Assembly (NCBI RefSeq): GCF_028285715.1
Contig: NZ_JANQOO010000020.1
Location: forward strand, 543,201-607,200
Length of the DNA: 64,000 nt
Direction of reading: 5' to 3'
Source of the DNA: Ulvibacterium sp.
GTDB taxonomy: Bacteria > Bacteroidota > Bacteroidia > Flavobacteriales > Flavobacteriaceae
The stretch's first letter is position 1. Each line of letters begins with the position of its first letter. The notes beneath the pieces are model-generated. The model was not told the origin of the DNA, did no database searches, and saw only the letters and a list, made by a program, of their open reading frames with translations. This document shows positions 51,753 to 61,173 of this stretch, piece by piece. Made by a program: the position numbers and the translations under genes.

Positions 51753-54242
51753 ATGTATGTAATAAAAAGGGACGGAAGAAAAGAGCCGATGATGTTCGAT
51801 AAGATCACGGCTAGGGTCAGAAAACTATGTTACGGGCTCAACGAATTGGTAGACCCCATAAAAGTGGCCATGCGCGTAATAGAAGGGCTTTATGATGGCG
51901 TCACTACTTCGGAGCTGGATAATTTAGCCGCCGAACAAGCCGCTACCATGACCACCACACATCCAGATTATGCAAAGTTAGCCGCTCGTATTTCCGTTTC
52001 CAATTTACATAAGAATACAAAAAAATCCTTTTCCGAAACCATGAAGGATTTATACGAATATATAAATCCCAGAACTGGTAAAAAGGCTCCATTGCTATCT
52101 GATGAGGTCTACAAGGTAATTTCCGAAAATTCAGAAAAACTGGATTCAACCATTATATACAATCGTGATTTTGGATACGATTATTTTGGCTTTAAGACCT
52201 TGGAAAGATCCTATCTCCTTAAACTGAACGGGAAGATAGCCGAGCGGCCGCAACATATGTTGATGCGTGTTGCGGTCGGAATCCACTTGAATGATTTGGA
52301 CTCCGCTATAGAAACCTATGAGCTGATGTCGAAAAAGTATTTTACCCACGCGACGCCTACCCTTTTCAACTCAGGAACGCCCAAGCCTCAGATGTCCTCC
52401 TGCTTCCTATTGGCCATGAAGGACGATAGTATCGATGGTATTTATGATACGTTGAAGCAGACCGCAAAAATATCGCAATCTGCTGGGGGTATCGGACTTT
52501 CGATACATAATGTTAGGGCCACGGGATCATATATAGCAGGCACCAATGGTACTTCCAATGGTATTGTCCCTATGTTACGGGTATTTAATGATACGGCCCG
52601 TTATGTTGATCAAGGGGGCGGAAAACGCAAAGGTAGTTTTGCCATTTATGTAGAGCCTTGGCATGCTGATATTTTTGATTTTTTGGAATTGAAGAAGAAC
52701 CACGGAAAAGAAGAGATGCGCGCTCGCGATCTGTTCTATGCAATGTGGATTCCAGATTTGTTCATGAAACGCGTGGAGGCTAATGAAGACTGGACCTTAA
52801 TGTGTCCTAATGAATGCCCAGGACTGTTTTCAAATCACAGTGAGGAATTTGAAAAGCTATATTTGAAGTATGAGGCAGAAAATAAAGGACGGAAAACCGT
52901 AAAAGCCAGGGATTTATGGGAAAAAATATTGGAATCCCAAATTGAAACGGGGACACCCTACATGCTTTATAAGGACGCCGCCAATCGCAAAAGTAATCAG
53001 AAAAACTTGGGTACCATCCGATCTTCCAATCTCTGTACCGAAATATTGGAATACACTTCCCCTGATGAAGTAGCTGTTTGTAACTTGGCCTCTATCGCGC
53101 TTCCCATGTTTGTTAAAGGGGGCAAATTTGATCACAAGGAATTGTTCAAGGTTACAAAACGTGTGACCAAGAATCTCAACAGGGTCATTGATAGAAATTA
53201 CTACCCTGTAAAGGAAGCTGAAAATTCCAATATGCGCCATAGACCAATTGGTTTGGGAGTTCAAGGACTTGCAGACACCTTTATTATGTTACGTCTACCT
53301 TTTACAAGTGATGAGGCCAAGGAATTGAACCAAGATATTTTTGAAACCTTGTATTATGCCGCAGTTACCGCTTCTATGGAAGAAGCCAAGGAAGAAGGAG
53401 CTTATTCTTCCTTTAAAGGTTCCCCAATTTCAGAAGGGAAATTCCAACACAATCTTTGGGGTATTAAGGACGAAGAACTTTCAGGTCGATGGGACTGGGG
53501 TAAATTGCGCAAGCAGGTCACAAAAAATGGCGTTCGCAACTCCCTTTTGGTTGCCCCCATGCCAACCGCATCTACATCGCAAATACTTGGGAACAACGAG
53601 TGTTTTGAACCCTATACTTCCAACATTTATACCAGAAGGGTATTATCCGGGGAGTTTATCGTAGTGAATAAACATCTCTTGGAGGATTTGGTAAAACTCG
53701 GACTTTGGAATGAAAACCTTAAACAAGAGTTGATGCGCGCCAACGGCTCCATTCAACATATCGACATAATTCCCGATACTATTAAAGAGTTGTATAAAAC
53801 GGTCTGGGAGCTCAGTATGAAAGATATTATTGATATGAGCCGTCAACGGGGTTATTTCATTGACCAGAGCCAATCGTTGAATTTGTTCATGGAAAATGCA
53901 AATTATTCCAAACTGACTTCCATGCATTTTTATGCTTGGAAAAGTGGCTTAAAGACAGGAATGTATTACTTAAGGACCAAAGCTGCGGTTGATGCCATCA
54001 AATTTACTTTGGACAATACAAAGAAAAAGGAAGTGCCTGTTAGTGTCGCGGCCGAGGCCGAGGTTGCAGCCGCTACACCCCCTGCCCCTGAAGAGGCCAA
54101 GGCAATTGAAGTTAAGCCTACTCCGATAGTTCAACAACAAGATTTGGATATACAACCAATGACGCCCGAAGAAATGAAGGAAATGATTGCACGGGCCAAA
54201 GAAGGCCAGGCAGATGATGATTGCCTTATGTGTGGATCATAA
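51753..54242 (+). CDS. nrdA: Ribonucleotide reductase class I, alpha subunit
   Basis: An 829-residue catalytic subunit. N-terminal ATP-cone ([24 protein letters not shown]), substrate-specificity and radical residues in [20 protein letters not shown] and in [26 protein letters not shown], the late [34 protein letters not shown], and a C-terminal tail with the redox pair DDCLMCGS that rereduces the active site. An Ala/Pro/Glu-rich linker (about 770-800) precedes the tail. A terminator follows at 54305. Confidence 0.97.
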   Translation: MYVIKRDGRKEPMMFDKITARVRKLCYGLNELVDPIKVAMRVIEGLYDGVTTSELDNLAAEQAATMTTTHPDYAKLAARISVSNLHKNTKKSFSETMKDLYEYINPRTGKKAPLLSDEVYKVISENSEKLDSTIIYNRDFGYDYFGFKTLERSYLLKLNGKIAERPQHMLMRVAVGIHLNDLDSAIETYELMSKKYFTHATPTLFNSGTPKPQMSSCFLLAMKDDSIDGIYDTLKQTAKISQSAGGIGLSIHNVRATGSYIAGTNGTSNGIVPMLRVFNDTARYVDQGGGKRKGSFAIYVEPWHADIFDFLELKKNHGKEEMRARDLFYAMWIPDLFMKRVEANEDWTLMCPNECPGLFSNHSEEFEKLYLKYEAENKGRKTVKARDLWEKILESQIETGTPYMLYKDAANRKSNQKNLGTIRSSNLCTEILEYTSPDEVAVCNLASIALPMFVKGGKFDHKELFKVTKRVTKNLNRVIDRNYYPVKEAENSNMRHRPIGLGVQGLADTFIMLRLPFTSDEAKELNQDIFETLYYAAVTASMEEAKEEGAYSSFKGSPISEGKFQHNLWGIKDEELSGRWDWGKLRKQVTKNGVRNSLLVAPMPTASTSQILGNNECFEPYTSNIYTRRVLSGEFIVVNKHLLEDLVKLGLWNENLKQELMRANGSIQHIDIIPDTIKELYKTVWELSMKDIIDMSRQRGYFIDQSQSLNLFMENANYSKLTSMHFYAWKSGLKTGMYYLRTKAAVDAIKFTLDNTKKKEVPVSVAAEAEVAAATPPAPEEAKAIEVKPTPIVQQQDLDIQPMTPEEMKEMIARAKEGQADDDCLMCGS

Positions 54243-54304
54243 TTTGTGCCGAAATCCCTTATTATTTTTATAGGGATTCAGCATTGTGATAGTGTTTATT
54301 GATT

Positions 54305-54338
54305 AAAAAGCCTTGGTATTAAAATGCCGGGGCTTTTT
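54305..54338 (+). terminator. Intrinsic terminator of nrdBA
   Basis: AAAAAGCC and GGCTTTTT arms with an inner GG/CC pair, about 60 bases after the nrdA stop. A classic rho-independent terminator; the flanking A and T runs would also stop transcripts arriving from the minus-strand micro-ORFs. Confidence 0.85.
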
Positions 54339-54415
54339 CAATATTTTTAAAAGGAGATTAAAAAAATAGGGGCACACGGATACCCTACAAAGAACGGGGA
54401 GTAGTCTAGACCGAT

Positions 54416-54499
54416 CTAATCTTTAAAATACGGCTTTAAAGCTATAGAAAACATATAGGCCGCAAGGTAAATCATTAAAATAACGAGATAATTGTCCAT
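54416..54499 (-). CDS. Hydrophobic micro-ORF A
   Basis: A 27-residue frame with ATG at 54499: two polar residues, a hydrophobic core (YLVILMIYLAAYMFSIAL) and a short basic-acidic end (KPYFKD). Positions of M1, Y4, L8, Y11, S18, A20 and L21 are the same in micro-ORF B, 220 bases upstream on the same strand, without gaps. This argues for two related single-helix peptides. Function unknown. Confidence 0.4.
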   Translation of the reverse strand: MDNYLVILMIYLAAYMFSIALKPYFKD

Positions 54500-54720
54500 T
54501 TCCCAGCAAGGATTACATAATATATACGCAAATGGAACGAAAAAAGATCACATTAATTTTACAAACGAAGTAAAAAATTTGTTAAAATGTTATGCAGCAT
54601 TGACGTGAAGATTCATTATGCTAAAAAAGACGAAAAAATCATTACACAGAATCGCATAACAAGTCTCAAAGGATGGGTTAGGTCTTAGGTGCATTATTTG
54701 CGGGATTACAAAACAGGCTA

Positions 54721-54816
54721 TTAATCCGTTCTCTTCTTTAAATAAAAAAGGTAAAGAGCCTTTGAAATCAGAAGCAAAAGTACATATACGCCAAGAAGGT
54801 AGATATAGGGGGACAT
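54721..54816 (-). CDS. Hydrophobic micro-ORF B
   Basis: A 31-residue frame with ATG at 54816: hydrophobic core YIYLLGVYVLLLLISKAL, then YLFYLKKRTD. It shares seven identical positions with micro-ORF A. The basic end suggests the C-terminus stays inside. A perfect palindrome of 7-base arms lies just upstream (54834-54849) and could be its operator. Such peptides can be small toxins or membrane-complex subunits; neither is shown. Confidence 0.4.
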   Translation of the reverse strand: MSPYIYLLGVYVLLLLISKALYLFYLKKRTD

Positions 54817-54833
54817 AATAAATTAACGTAAAT

Positions 54834-54849
54834 GTAAGCTAAAGCTTAC
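54834..54849. promoter_or_regulatory. Palindrome upstream of micro-ORF B
   Basis: GTAAGCT-AA-AGCTTAC, a perfect inverted repeat 17 bases before the micro-ORF B ATG (minus strand) and 190 bases before trpB2. Confidence 0.35.
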
Positions 54850-55038
54850 GTATCTCTAGTGCAGTTTATCGAAAACCCAAATTTTTTCGACCAAATGCAC
54901 CATTGCATAGAAGATATTATAAAGGTTAAGTAAGGTCAAATTTAGTTCAGTGAAAAGAATTTTGTTAAAACCTTTCGCTATATTTAAAACATAAGTAAAG
55001 CGAATATAAAACAGCAATTTGAAATAAATAGTAAACCC

Positions 55039-56402
55039 ATGGGGCAACGCAAATTTACGCTAGAAGAAAATGAAATTCCGGAGAACTGGTACAATATCAT
55101 CGCCGATATGCCCAACAAGCCTTTGCCTCCCCTCCATCCTGGAACTTTGGAACCTATCGGTCCGGAAGCCTTAGCCCCATTATTCCCTATGGCCCTCATT
55201 GAGCAGGAGGTGAGCATGGAAAAATGGATTACCATACCCGATGAGGTGCGTAATATTTATGGTTTATGGAGGCCTACACCTTTGTACAGGGCTTATGACC
55301 TGGAAAAGGTATTGGACACTCCGGCCAAGATTTACTATAAGTATGAAGGAGTAAGTCCTTCCGGGTCACACAAGCCTAACACCGCTGTAGCCCAAGCCTA
55401 TTACAATAAGAAAGAAGGAGTAAAAAAGATTACCACCGAGACCGGTGCAGGGCAATGGGGAAGTGCATTGAGTTTTGCCTGCCAACACTTTAATATAGAC
55501 TGCGAAGTATATATGGTTAAACTCTCCTATGATCATAAGCCTTACCGCAAATCTATGATGAATACCTGGGGCGCAACGGTCCATGCATCTCCCACCGAAT
55601 TAACAGAGGCAGGCAAGAAAATTTTAGCCCTGGACCCTAATAGCCCGGGTTCTTTGGGAATAGCGATTTCCGAGGCCGTTGAAGCTGCCATGCGTGATGA
55701 TCAGACCAAATACGCTTTAGGAAGTGTCCTTAACCACGTTAAACTCCATCAGACGGTAATTGGGCAGGAAGCCATAAAACAAATGGAGAAGGCGGGGATA
55801 TGCCAGATATTGTGATTGCACCATTTGGTGGTGGATCTAATTTTGCTGGAATAACTTTTCCTTTCCTTCGATTGAATTTTGAAAAGGGGAAAAACATCCG
55901 CTGTATCTCCAGCGAACCTACCTCATGCCCTAAATTGACGCGAGGTGTTTTCAAATATGATTTTGGGGATACCGGGGGGATGACACCCCTGTTGCCCATG
56001 TATACCCTGGGACATGATTTTGTGCCTGCGCCCATACATGCGGGAGGACTCCGTTATCATGGAGCAGGGGTGATTGTAAGCCAATTGTTAAAAGATAAGT
56101 TGATCGAGGCGGTTGCCCACGATAATTTGGAAGTTTTTGAGGCCGGAGTACTCTTCGCAAAGGCGGAAGGAATAATCCCTGCTCCAGAGGCTACACATGG
56201 TATCGCCACAGTAATTGCCGAGGCCAATAAATGCAAAGAGGAAGGTGTTTCAAGAACCATTCTTTTTAACCTTTGTGGACACGGCAATTTTGACATGAAA
56301 GCCTATGACGATTATTTTGAGGGGAGAATAGTCAAACACGAATTGTCCCAAGAGCAAATCAACGCTTCCTTGGCAAGATTAAATACTCCGGACATACCTT
56401 AA
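55039..56402 (+). pseudogene. trpB2: TrpB2-type tryptophan synthase beta-like gene, disrupted by one frameshift
   Basis: Two overlapping frames together make a normal ~455-residue TrpB2 protein, a PLP enzyme that joins indole and serine. Frame one (55039-55815, 258 residues) has [14 protein letters not shown] and the PLP lysine K112 in [16 protein letters not shown]. Frame two (55800-56402) has the phosphate loop PFGGGSNFAGI and continues to the end. The break is in a run of four G at 55794-55797: one additional G would restore [16 protein letters not shown]. Either a real lesion, a sequencing indel, or two split halves made by reinitiation at the ATG at 55800. No other trp genes adjoin; a GH29 gene follows 15 bases later. 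Confidence 0.88.
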
Positions 56403-56417
56403 AAAACCATATTTTAG

Positions 56418-57737
56418 ATGTTGAAAAACTTCATTTTAGCCGCTGCTTTTATTACTATGACCAATTTGGTATTTGGTCAAGAGGTTTATAAGCCCACAAA
56501 AGAAAATTTAGAAAATCGACAGTGGTTTCAAGACGCCAAATTTGGCCTTTTTGTGCATTGGGGCGTGTACAGTGTAATGGGAGGGGGAGGTAATCCGGGT
56601 GTAGCGGAATGGTTTATGGAACAAAAAAAAATTCCTATTGCCAAATACGAAAAACTACCTGGATTTTTTAATCCTATAAACTTTGATGCCGCGGAGTGGG
56701 TCAAAATGGTGAAGGATTCCGGGATGAGGTATATTACCATTACAAGTAAGCATCACGATGGCTTTGCAATGTATGACTCGAATATTTCGGATTACAATAT
56801 CGTAGATGCCACTCCTTATGGCAAGGATGTGCTAAAAATGTTGGCGGAAGAGTGCAAAAAACAGGGGATAAAGCTCTTCTTCTACTATTCGCAGTTGGAT
56901 TGGCACCATCCGGATTACTACCCCCGTGGAAGAACAGGCCAAGGATACACAGGCCGCCCCGAAAGTGGTAGCTGGGGCAATTACATAGCGTATATGAATG
57001 CCCAATTAAGTGAGTTGTTGACCAATTATGGTGAGATTGGAGGTATATGGTTTGATGGCATGTGGGATAAAAAAGATGCCGATTGGCAACACATGGAGAC
57101 CTATAAAATGATTCACAGACTTCAACCTGGGGCGCTTATTGGAAGTAACCACCATGTACACCCATTTCCTGGTGAGGATTTTCAAATGTTCGAGCAAGAT
57201 TTGCCGGGTGAGAATACCGCTGGATTCAATAAAGGACCTATAAGCCAGTTGCCCCTGGAGATGTGCCTTACCATTAACGGTTCCTGGGGGTTTAACCTTC
57301 TGGACGATAACCACAAGTCGCCCAAGGAATTGGTGCATATGTTGGTGAAGTCGGCCGGTAGGAACGCCAATTTGTTGTTAAACGTTGGGCCTATGCCCAA
57401 TGGGGAAATACAAGCGGAGCATAAGGCATCGCTTAAGGCCATGGGTGAATGGATGGCCAAAAACGGAGAAACCATTTATGGAACCCGTAAAGGAATCATA
57501 GCCCCCGAAGATTGGGGTGTTAGTACCCAAAAGGGAAAGACACTATATATCCATGTTTTGGATTGGGACAAGGAGGTCCTACTCATTAATCCATTTAAAG
57601 AAAAAATAAAATCGGTAACGTTCTATAAGGATAAAACCACAGTAGGCCATCGTTTGGATAAATATGGCCTTCTGCTGGAAATCCCAAAAAACAAAAAAGA
57701 CGATATTGATACGATTATAGAGGTAGTCCTAAAATAG
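56418..57737 (+). CDS. GH29 alpha-L-fucosidase family glycoside hydrolase
   Basis: A 439-residue secreted enzyme (signal peptide through LVFGQ). GH29 features: FGLFVHWGVYSVMGGG, TSKHHDGFAMYDS, and the catalytic nucleophile D213 in GGIWFDGMWD; the substrate-binding region NHHVHPFPGEDFQMFE follows. It would cleave alpha-L-fucose, or in some members galactose, from glycans in the periplasm or outside the cell. It precedes, tail to tail, the TIM-barrel/GMC operon, which fits use of the released sugars. Confidence 0.95.
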   Translation: MLKNFILAAAFITMTNLVFGQEVYKPTKENLENRQWFQDAKFGLFVHWGVYSVMGGGGNPGVAEWFMEQKKIPIAKYEKLPGFFNPINFDAAEWVKMVKDSGMRYITITSKHHDGFAMYDSNISDYNIVDATPYGKDVLKMLAEECKKQGIKLFFYYSQLDWHHPDYYPRGRTGQGYTGRPESGSWGNYIAYMNAQLSELLTNYGEIGGIWFDGMWDKKDADWQHMETYKMIHRLQPGALIGSNHHVHPFPGEDFQMFEQDLPGENTAGFNKGPISQLPLEMCLTINGSWGFNLLDDNHKSPKELVHMLVKSAGRNANLLLNVGPMPNGEIQAEHKASLKAMGEWMAKNGETIYGTRKGIIAPEDWGVSTQKGKTLYIHVLDWDKEVLLINPFKEKIKSVTFYKDKTTVGHRLDKYGLLLEIPKNKKDDIDTIIEVVLK

Positions 57738-57746
57738 CAACAGGGA

Positions 57747-58661
57747 CTATAGAAAACTATCCACTTCTTTGTAGGCATCAATAACGGCCTGTTCACCAGC
57801 TTTACCTTGCTTGGAGTTTCCATGTTCCATACCCAGTACACCATCAAACCCTTTCTCATGAATCCACTTAAAGACGTTTTTATAATTGATTTCACCTGTG
57901 GTGGGTTCTTTTCGTCCTGGATTGTCACCAATCTGAATATAAGCGATCTCATCCCAAGTGAGCTGCATGTTATGGATGAGGTGGCCTTCATTTTTCTGCA
58001 TGTGATAGATATCGTACAATATCTTGCAAGATGGGCTATCCACTCCCTTGCAAACTAAATACGTTTGTTCCGATGTCCTTAAATAAAGGTCCGGGGAATC
58101 TGATAGCGGCTCAAGTACCATAACCAAACCATGGGGCTCAAAAATTTCTGCCCCTCGGCGCAAGGCTTCAATAACGTTTGCATTTTGCACACCAATGGGA
58201 AGATTTCGTTCAAACCCACCAGGAACAACGGTCATCCATTTTGCATTTACCCTTTTGGCCACTTCAACAGCTTTTTTACAGCCATCCAAAAATATGTCCA
58301 GATATTCTTGTTTGCCCGCAGCCAAGGTATTTGCCATATTCCCACCCTTGTCTACCACGAAGACGCCCATGGTCATATTGCGTTTGGCAAGGGTTTCTCC
58401 CATTTTGGTCTGTAAGGCCACGTCACGTTTCATCATGCCATTGTCCTCAAAAGCCGTGAACCCTTGATCCGCCATAAAATTGATTTGATCTATGGGGTCT
58501 TCTCCGGCAAGTCCTTTGAACATACCCAGATGAGGGGCATATTTCAGGTTAAATTCATGGGGAGCATTTGATTTGTTGTCTTTGGCATAAGCCATTGCCC
58601 CACTCACAGTAATGGCCCCAGAGGTTAATGCGGTTTTCTGTAGAAAACTTCGTCTTTTCAT
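57747..58661 (-). CDS. TIM-barrel sugar isomerase/epimerase family protein, hydroxypyruvate isomerase-like
   Basis: A 304-residue protein with a twin-arginine-like signal (MKRRSFLQKTALTSGAITVSG). The AP_endonuc_2 TIM-barrel pattern is visible in FNLKYAPHLGMFKGL, TVVPGGFERNLP, VLEPLSDSPDLYLRT, ILYDIYHMQKNEGHL and GVLGMEHGNS, with Glu, Asp and His residues for metal binding. Close to Hyi-like enzymes. It is the last gene of an operon GMC, small subunit, TIM barrel. Confidence 0.9.
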   Translation of the reverse strand: MKRRSFLQKTALTSGAITVSGAMAYAKDNKSNAPHEFNLKYAPHLGMFKGLAGEDPIDQINFMADQGFTAFEDNGMMKRDVALQTKMGETLAKRNMTMGVFVVDKGGNMANTLAAGKQEYLDIFLDGCKKAVEVAKRVNAKWMTVVPGGFERNLPIGVQNANVIEALRRGAEIFEPHGLVMVLEPLSDSPDLYLRTSEQTYLVCKGVDSPSCKILYDIYHMQKNEGHLIHNMQLTWDEIAYIQIGDNPGRKEPTTGEINYKNVFKWIHEKGFDGVLGMEHGNSKQGKAGEQAVIDAYKEVDSFL

Positions 58662-58671
58662 AAATATAGTT

Positions 58672-59319
58672 TTATAAGGACCAGGCCTTACCTCCTGTTA
58701 GTTCATTCACGTCACCACAACCAATATACTCACCGGGGACAGGAAGGTATTCCAAAACCTGTTCCCCTACATATTCAGAGGTTTTATAGCCCCAAATCGT
58801 TATATCCCTTAAACTTTTGGCAAAGGCGAAACGAGAAACAGCGTTGTCTAAACTTGCTTCTTTTCCTTCGGCCATGGCTTCATTGTACTGTTGAACTGCT
58901 TCAAGGTTCTTCATTTCATCAGCTTTGGTAACTTTTAGAGCCTCTGCGAGGACAGGTTCCAAATCCTCGGAGCTAAGATCCCCCGCCTTGCCCTTGCCTG
59001 AATCCGTCAAAGCCTTTTCAAGGAAATGAGCCATGGACATTTTTGTAAAATCCTGTTCCTTCTTTTCCATAACTTGATCCACAAATCGGTCAATAAAGAT
59101 ATGTACCTGAACTTCGGATGCTGATGGAGTGTCCGTTTTTGGAAGAATAATATCGACTAATTTGGTCAATGCAGCCCCTTCATCCTGGGTAAAGAAATCA
59201 GGTGTCCATTCCAAGGCCACCTCGCCTTTACAACTCTGCATTAAACTAATCAGTGTTGGTGTAGCCACGGAATAGCCCATGGCCAGCCCCATATTTTTAA
59301 GTGCTTTTCTTCTATCCAT
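58672..59319 (-). CDS. Gluconate 2-dehydrogenase subunit 3-like protein
   Basis: A 215-residue protein starting at the ATG at 59319, which overlaps the GMC gene stop by one base (TAATG). MDRRKALKNMGLAMGYSV is a twin-arginine signal, and the later DFFTQDEGAALTKLVDIILPKTDTPSA is the diagnostic stretch of the Gluconate_2-dh3 family. This small subunit escorts the FAD subunit of periplasmic sugar dehydrogenases through the Tat pathway. Confidence 0.93.
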   Translation of the reverse strand: MDRRKALKNMGLAMGYSVATPTLISLMQSCKGEVALEWTPDFFTQDEGAALTKLVDIILPKTDTPSASEVQVHIFIDRFVDQVMEKKEQDFTKMSMAHFLEKALTDSGKGKAGDLSSEDLEPVLAEALKVTKADEMKNLEAVQQYNEAMAEGKEASLDNAVSRFAFAKSLRDITIWGYKTSEYVGEQVLEYLPVPGEYIGCGDVNELTGGKAWSL

Positions 59320-61031
59320 TATATATTTCCTTTTTTTAGTTCTTTTGCTGCATGATCGGCCGCCCGGGCGGTAAAGGCCATATAGGTCAAGGATGGGTTT
59401 ACACAACTTGCCGAGGTCATAAAAGCACCATCCGTTACATAGACATTGGGAACGGCATGGACCTGGTTATTTCCATTAAGCACCGATGTTTTTGGGTTTC
59501 GTCCCATACGGGCAGTTCCCATTTCATGGATGCCAAGGCCTAAGGCACCAGGGCTATCAAAGGGTTCCACATCGCGAAGCCCTGCTTTTTCCAACATATC
59601 AACGGCCGAGTCTTTCATGTCTTTTCGCATCTCATATTCATTCTCCCGTAGTTCCGCATCAAAAGTCAACGTCGGCAGTCCCCACTGATCCTTTTTATCG
59701 TAGTCCAAAGTAAATCTATTATCTTCATAGGGCAAGACCTCTCCGAAACCTCCCATGCCAAATGTCCAACCCCCAGGTCTTAAAATAGCATCCTTCATTG
59801 TTTTTCCATAACCCAGTTCTGCAATGCTATCGTCCCAATTACCCCTACTGGCCCCACCTTGATATCCGAAGCCTCTCTTATATTCCTTGCGGTTGGAGTC
59901 TCCTCCCAAATTTCTAAAGCGTGGGATATATATGCCATTCGGTTTTCTTCCCTTGTAATATTTATCTTCAAAACCATCAAACTTTCCTTGAGCGCCTACC
60001 CTTAAATGATGATCCATAATGTTACGACCCAATTGATCGGAATCGTTGCCCAGACCATTGGGGAATCTATCCGACTTGGACTGCATCAAAATTGCGGTGG
60101 ATGCCATGGCGGAAGCACAGAGGAAAATAACCTTGGCCTTAAATTCATGGCTTTCCTTGGTAACACGGTCCATGACCTTGACGCCAATGGCCCTTTTTGT
60201 ATCCGGATCGTACATTATTTCATGAACAATGGAATCTGGACGTAAAGTCATATTCCCCGTACGTTCCGCTGCGGGAAGGGTAGAGGATAGACTGCTGAAA
60301 TACCCGCCAAAAGGGCATCCACGGATACATCGGTTTCTAAACTGGCATTTAGTACGCCCATCAAACTTTTTATCGCCTGTTATGTGGGCCACCCGCCCTG
60401 CGGTTATAACCCTGCCATCGAAATTTTCAGCGACTTTTTCCCGAACATGTTGTTCTAGACAATTCAGTTCCATCATGGGTAGAAACTGTCCATCAGGTAA
60501 TTGCGAGAGCCCTAGAGGTTCGCCACTTACCCCAATATAGGATTCTACCTTGTCATACCATGGAGCTATATCTTTGTAACGTACGGGCCAATCCACCCCA
60601 ATCCCCTCGCGTTTGTTCGCCTCAAAATCAATATCACTCCAACGGTAACTATGACGACCCCACTGCAATGAACGTCCTCCCAAGTGATACCCTCTCATCC
60701 AGTCGAAACGTTTGATTTCATTATAGGGGTGCTCCAAGTCGTTTACAAACCACATACGGCTGGCCGCTTTGGTGGTATAACCCGTTCGTGCTTGTTTCAA
60801 TTGTTGTGCCTTCTGCTCAGGAGTAGGTTGGCCCCCATTAGGAAAATCCCAAGGGTCTAAATTGGCGGTCTCATAGTCTTGGATATGTTTCACCATTCTA
60901 CCGCGTTCCAGAACCAATGTTTTTAATCCTTTTTCGCACAATTCTTTTGCGGCCCAGCCTCCACTGATACCAGTTCCGACGACAATGGCGTCATATGACG
61001 CCTGTTCGTCGTTGTAATAAAATTTGCTCAT
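59319..61031 (-). CDS. GMC-family FAD sugar dehydrogenase
   Basis: A 570-residue flavoenzyme. FAD-binding motif VVGTGISGGWAAKELCEKGLKTLVLERG at the N-terminus, HLGGRSLQWGRHSYRW, cysteines of a possible Fe-S site in KCQFRNRCIRGCPFGGYFSS, and the catalytic His region GIHEMGTARMG and VNPSLTYMAFTARAADHAA. It lacks a signal peptide of its own, so export depends on the Tat signal of its small subunit. The pair resembles bacterial glucoside 3-dehydrogenases and gluconate dehydrogenases. First gene of its operon; divergent from the next TIM-barrel gene across a structured region. Confidence 0.95.
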   Translation of the reverse strand: MSKFYYNDEQASYDAIVVGTGISGGWAAKELCEKGLKTLVLERGRMVKHIQDYETANLDPWDFPNGGQPTPEQKAQQLKQARTGYTTKAASRMWFVNDLEHPYNEIKRFDWMRGYHLGGRSLQWGRHSYRWSDIDFEANKREGIGVDWPVRYKDIAPWYDKVESYIGVSGEPLGLSQLPDGQFLPMMELNCLEQHVREKVAENFDGRVITAGRVAHITGDKKFDGRTKCQFRNRCIRGCPFGGYFSSLSSTLPAAERTGNMTLRPDSIVHEIMYDPDTKRAIGVKVMDRVTKESHEFKAKVIFLCASAMASTAILMQSKSDRFPNGLGNDSDQLGRNIMDHHLRVGAQGKFDGFEDKYYKGRKPNGIYIPRFRNLGGDSNRKEYKRGFGYQGGASRGNWDDSIAELGYGKTMKDAILRPGGWTFGMGGFGEVLPYEDNRFTLDYDKKDQWGLPTLTFDAELRENEYEMRKDMKDSAVDMLEKAGLRDVEPFDSPGALGLGIHEMGTARMGRNPKTSVLNGNNQVHAVPNVYVTDGAFMTSASCVNPSLTYMAFTARAADHAAKELKKGNI

Positions 61032-61074
61032 GTACCTGATTGTTTATGCCCTAAATGTATTAAATATAAAATTA

Positions 61075-61135
61075 ATTTTCTACATTTAAACGCTATACTC
61101 CTTGCGGTATAGTCTACTATATCGATGTAGAAAAT
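61075..61135. repeat. Nested inverted repeats between divergent sugar-oxidation genes
   Basis: Outer arms ATTTTCTACAT (61075-61085) and ATGTAGAAAAT (61125-61135) are perfect over 11 bases; inside lie CTATAC (61093-61098) and GTATAG (61107-61112). The element sits between the GMC start (61031) and the TIM-barrel start (61174). TACATTTA, near the -7 consensus, occurs on both strands (61081-61088 and complement of 61052-61059). It may be a regulator site for both operons. Confidence 0.55.
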
Positions 61136-61173
61136 CAGCGGCGATTCATAAGCAAACAACTAATCCAAATACC

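Larger units (their letters stand above)
54339..55038. other. Apparent gap between nrdA and trpB2
   Basis: About 700 bases with no long gene. It holds two minus-strand micro-ORFs (54416-54499 and 54721-54816, listed separately) and, 17 bases upstream of the second, the palindrome GTAAGCT-AA-AGCTTAC (54834-54849). No promoter of the TAnnTTTG type fits trpB2 clearly. Confidence 0.5.

Noticed and set aside
18991..54816. 18991 microprotein as a third member of the micro-ORF family at 54.4-54.8 kb
   Set aside because: It has an amphipathic charged head and lacks the Y4-L8-Y11-S18-A20-L21 pattern.
55790..55816. Programmed -1 frameshifting in trpB2
   Set aside because: The GGGG run could allow a slip, but there is no heptameric slippery site and I see no clear downstream structure. 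A simple indel is more likely, so it is not claimed.
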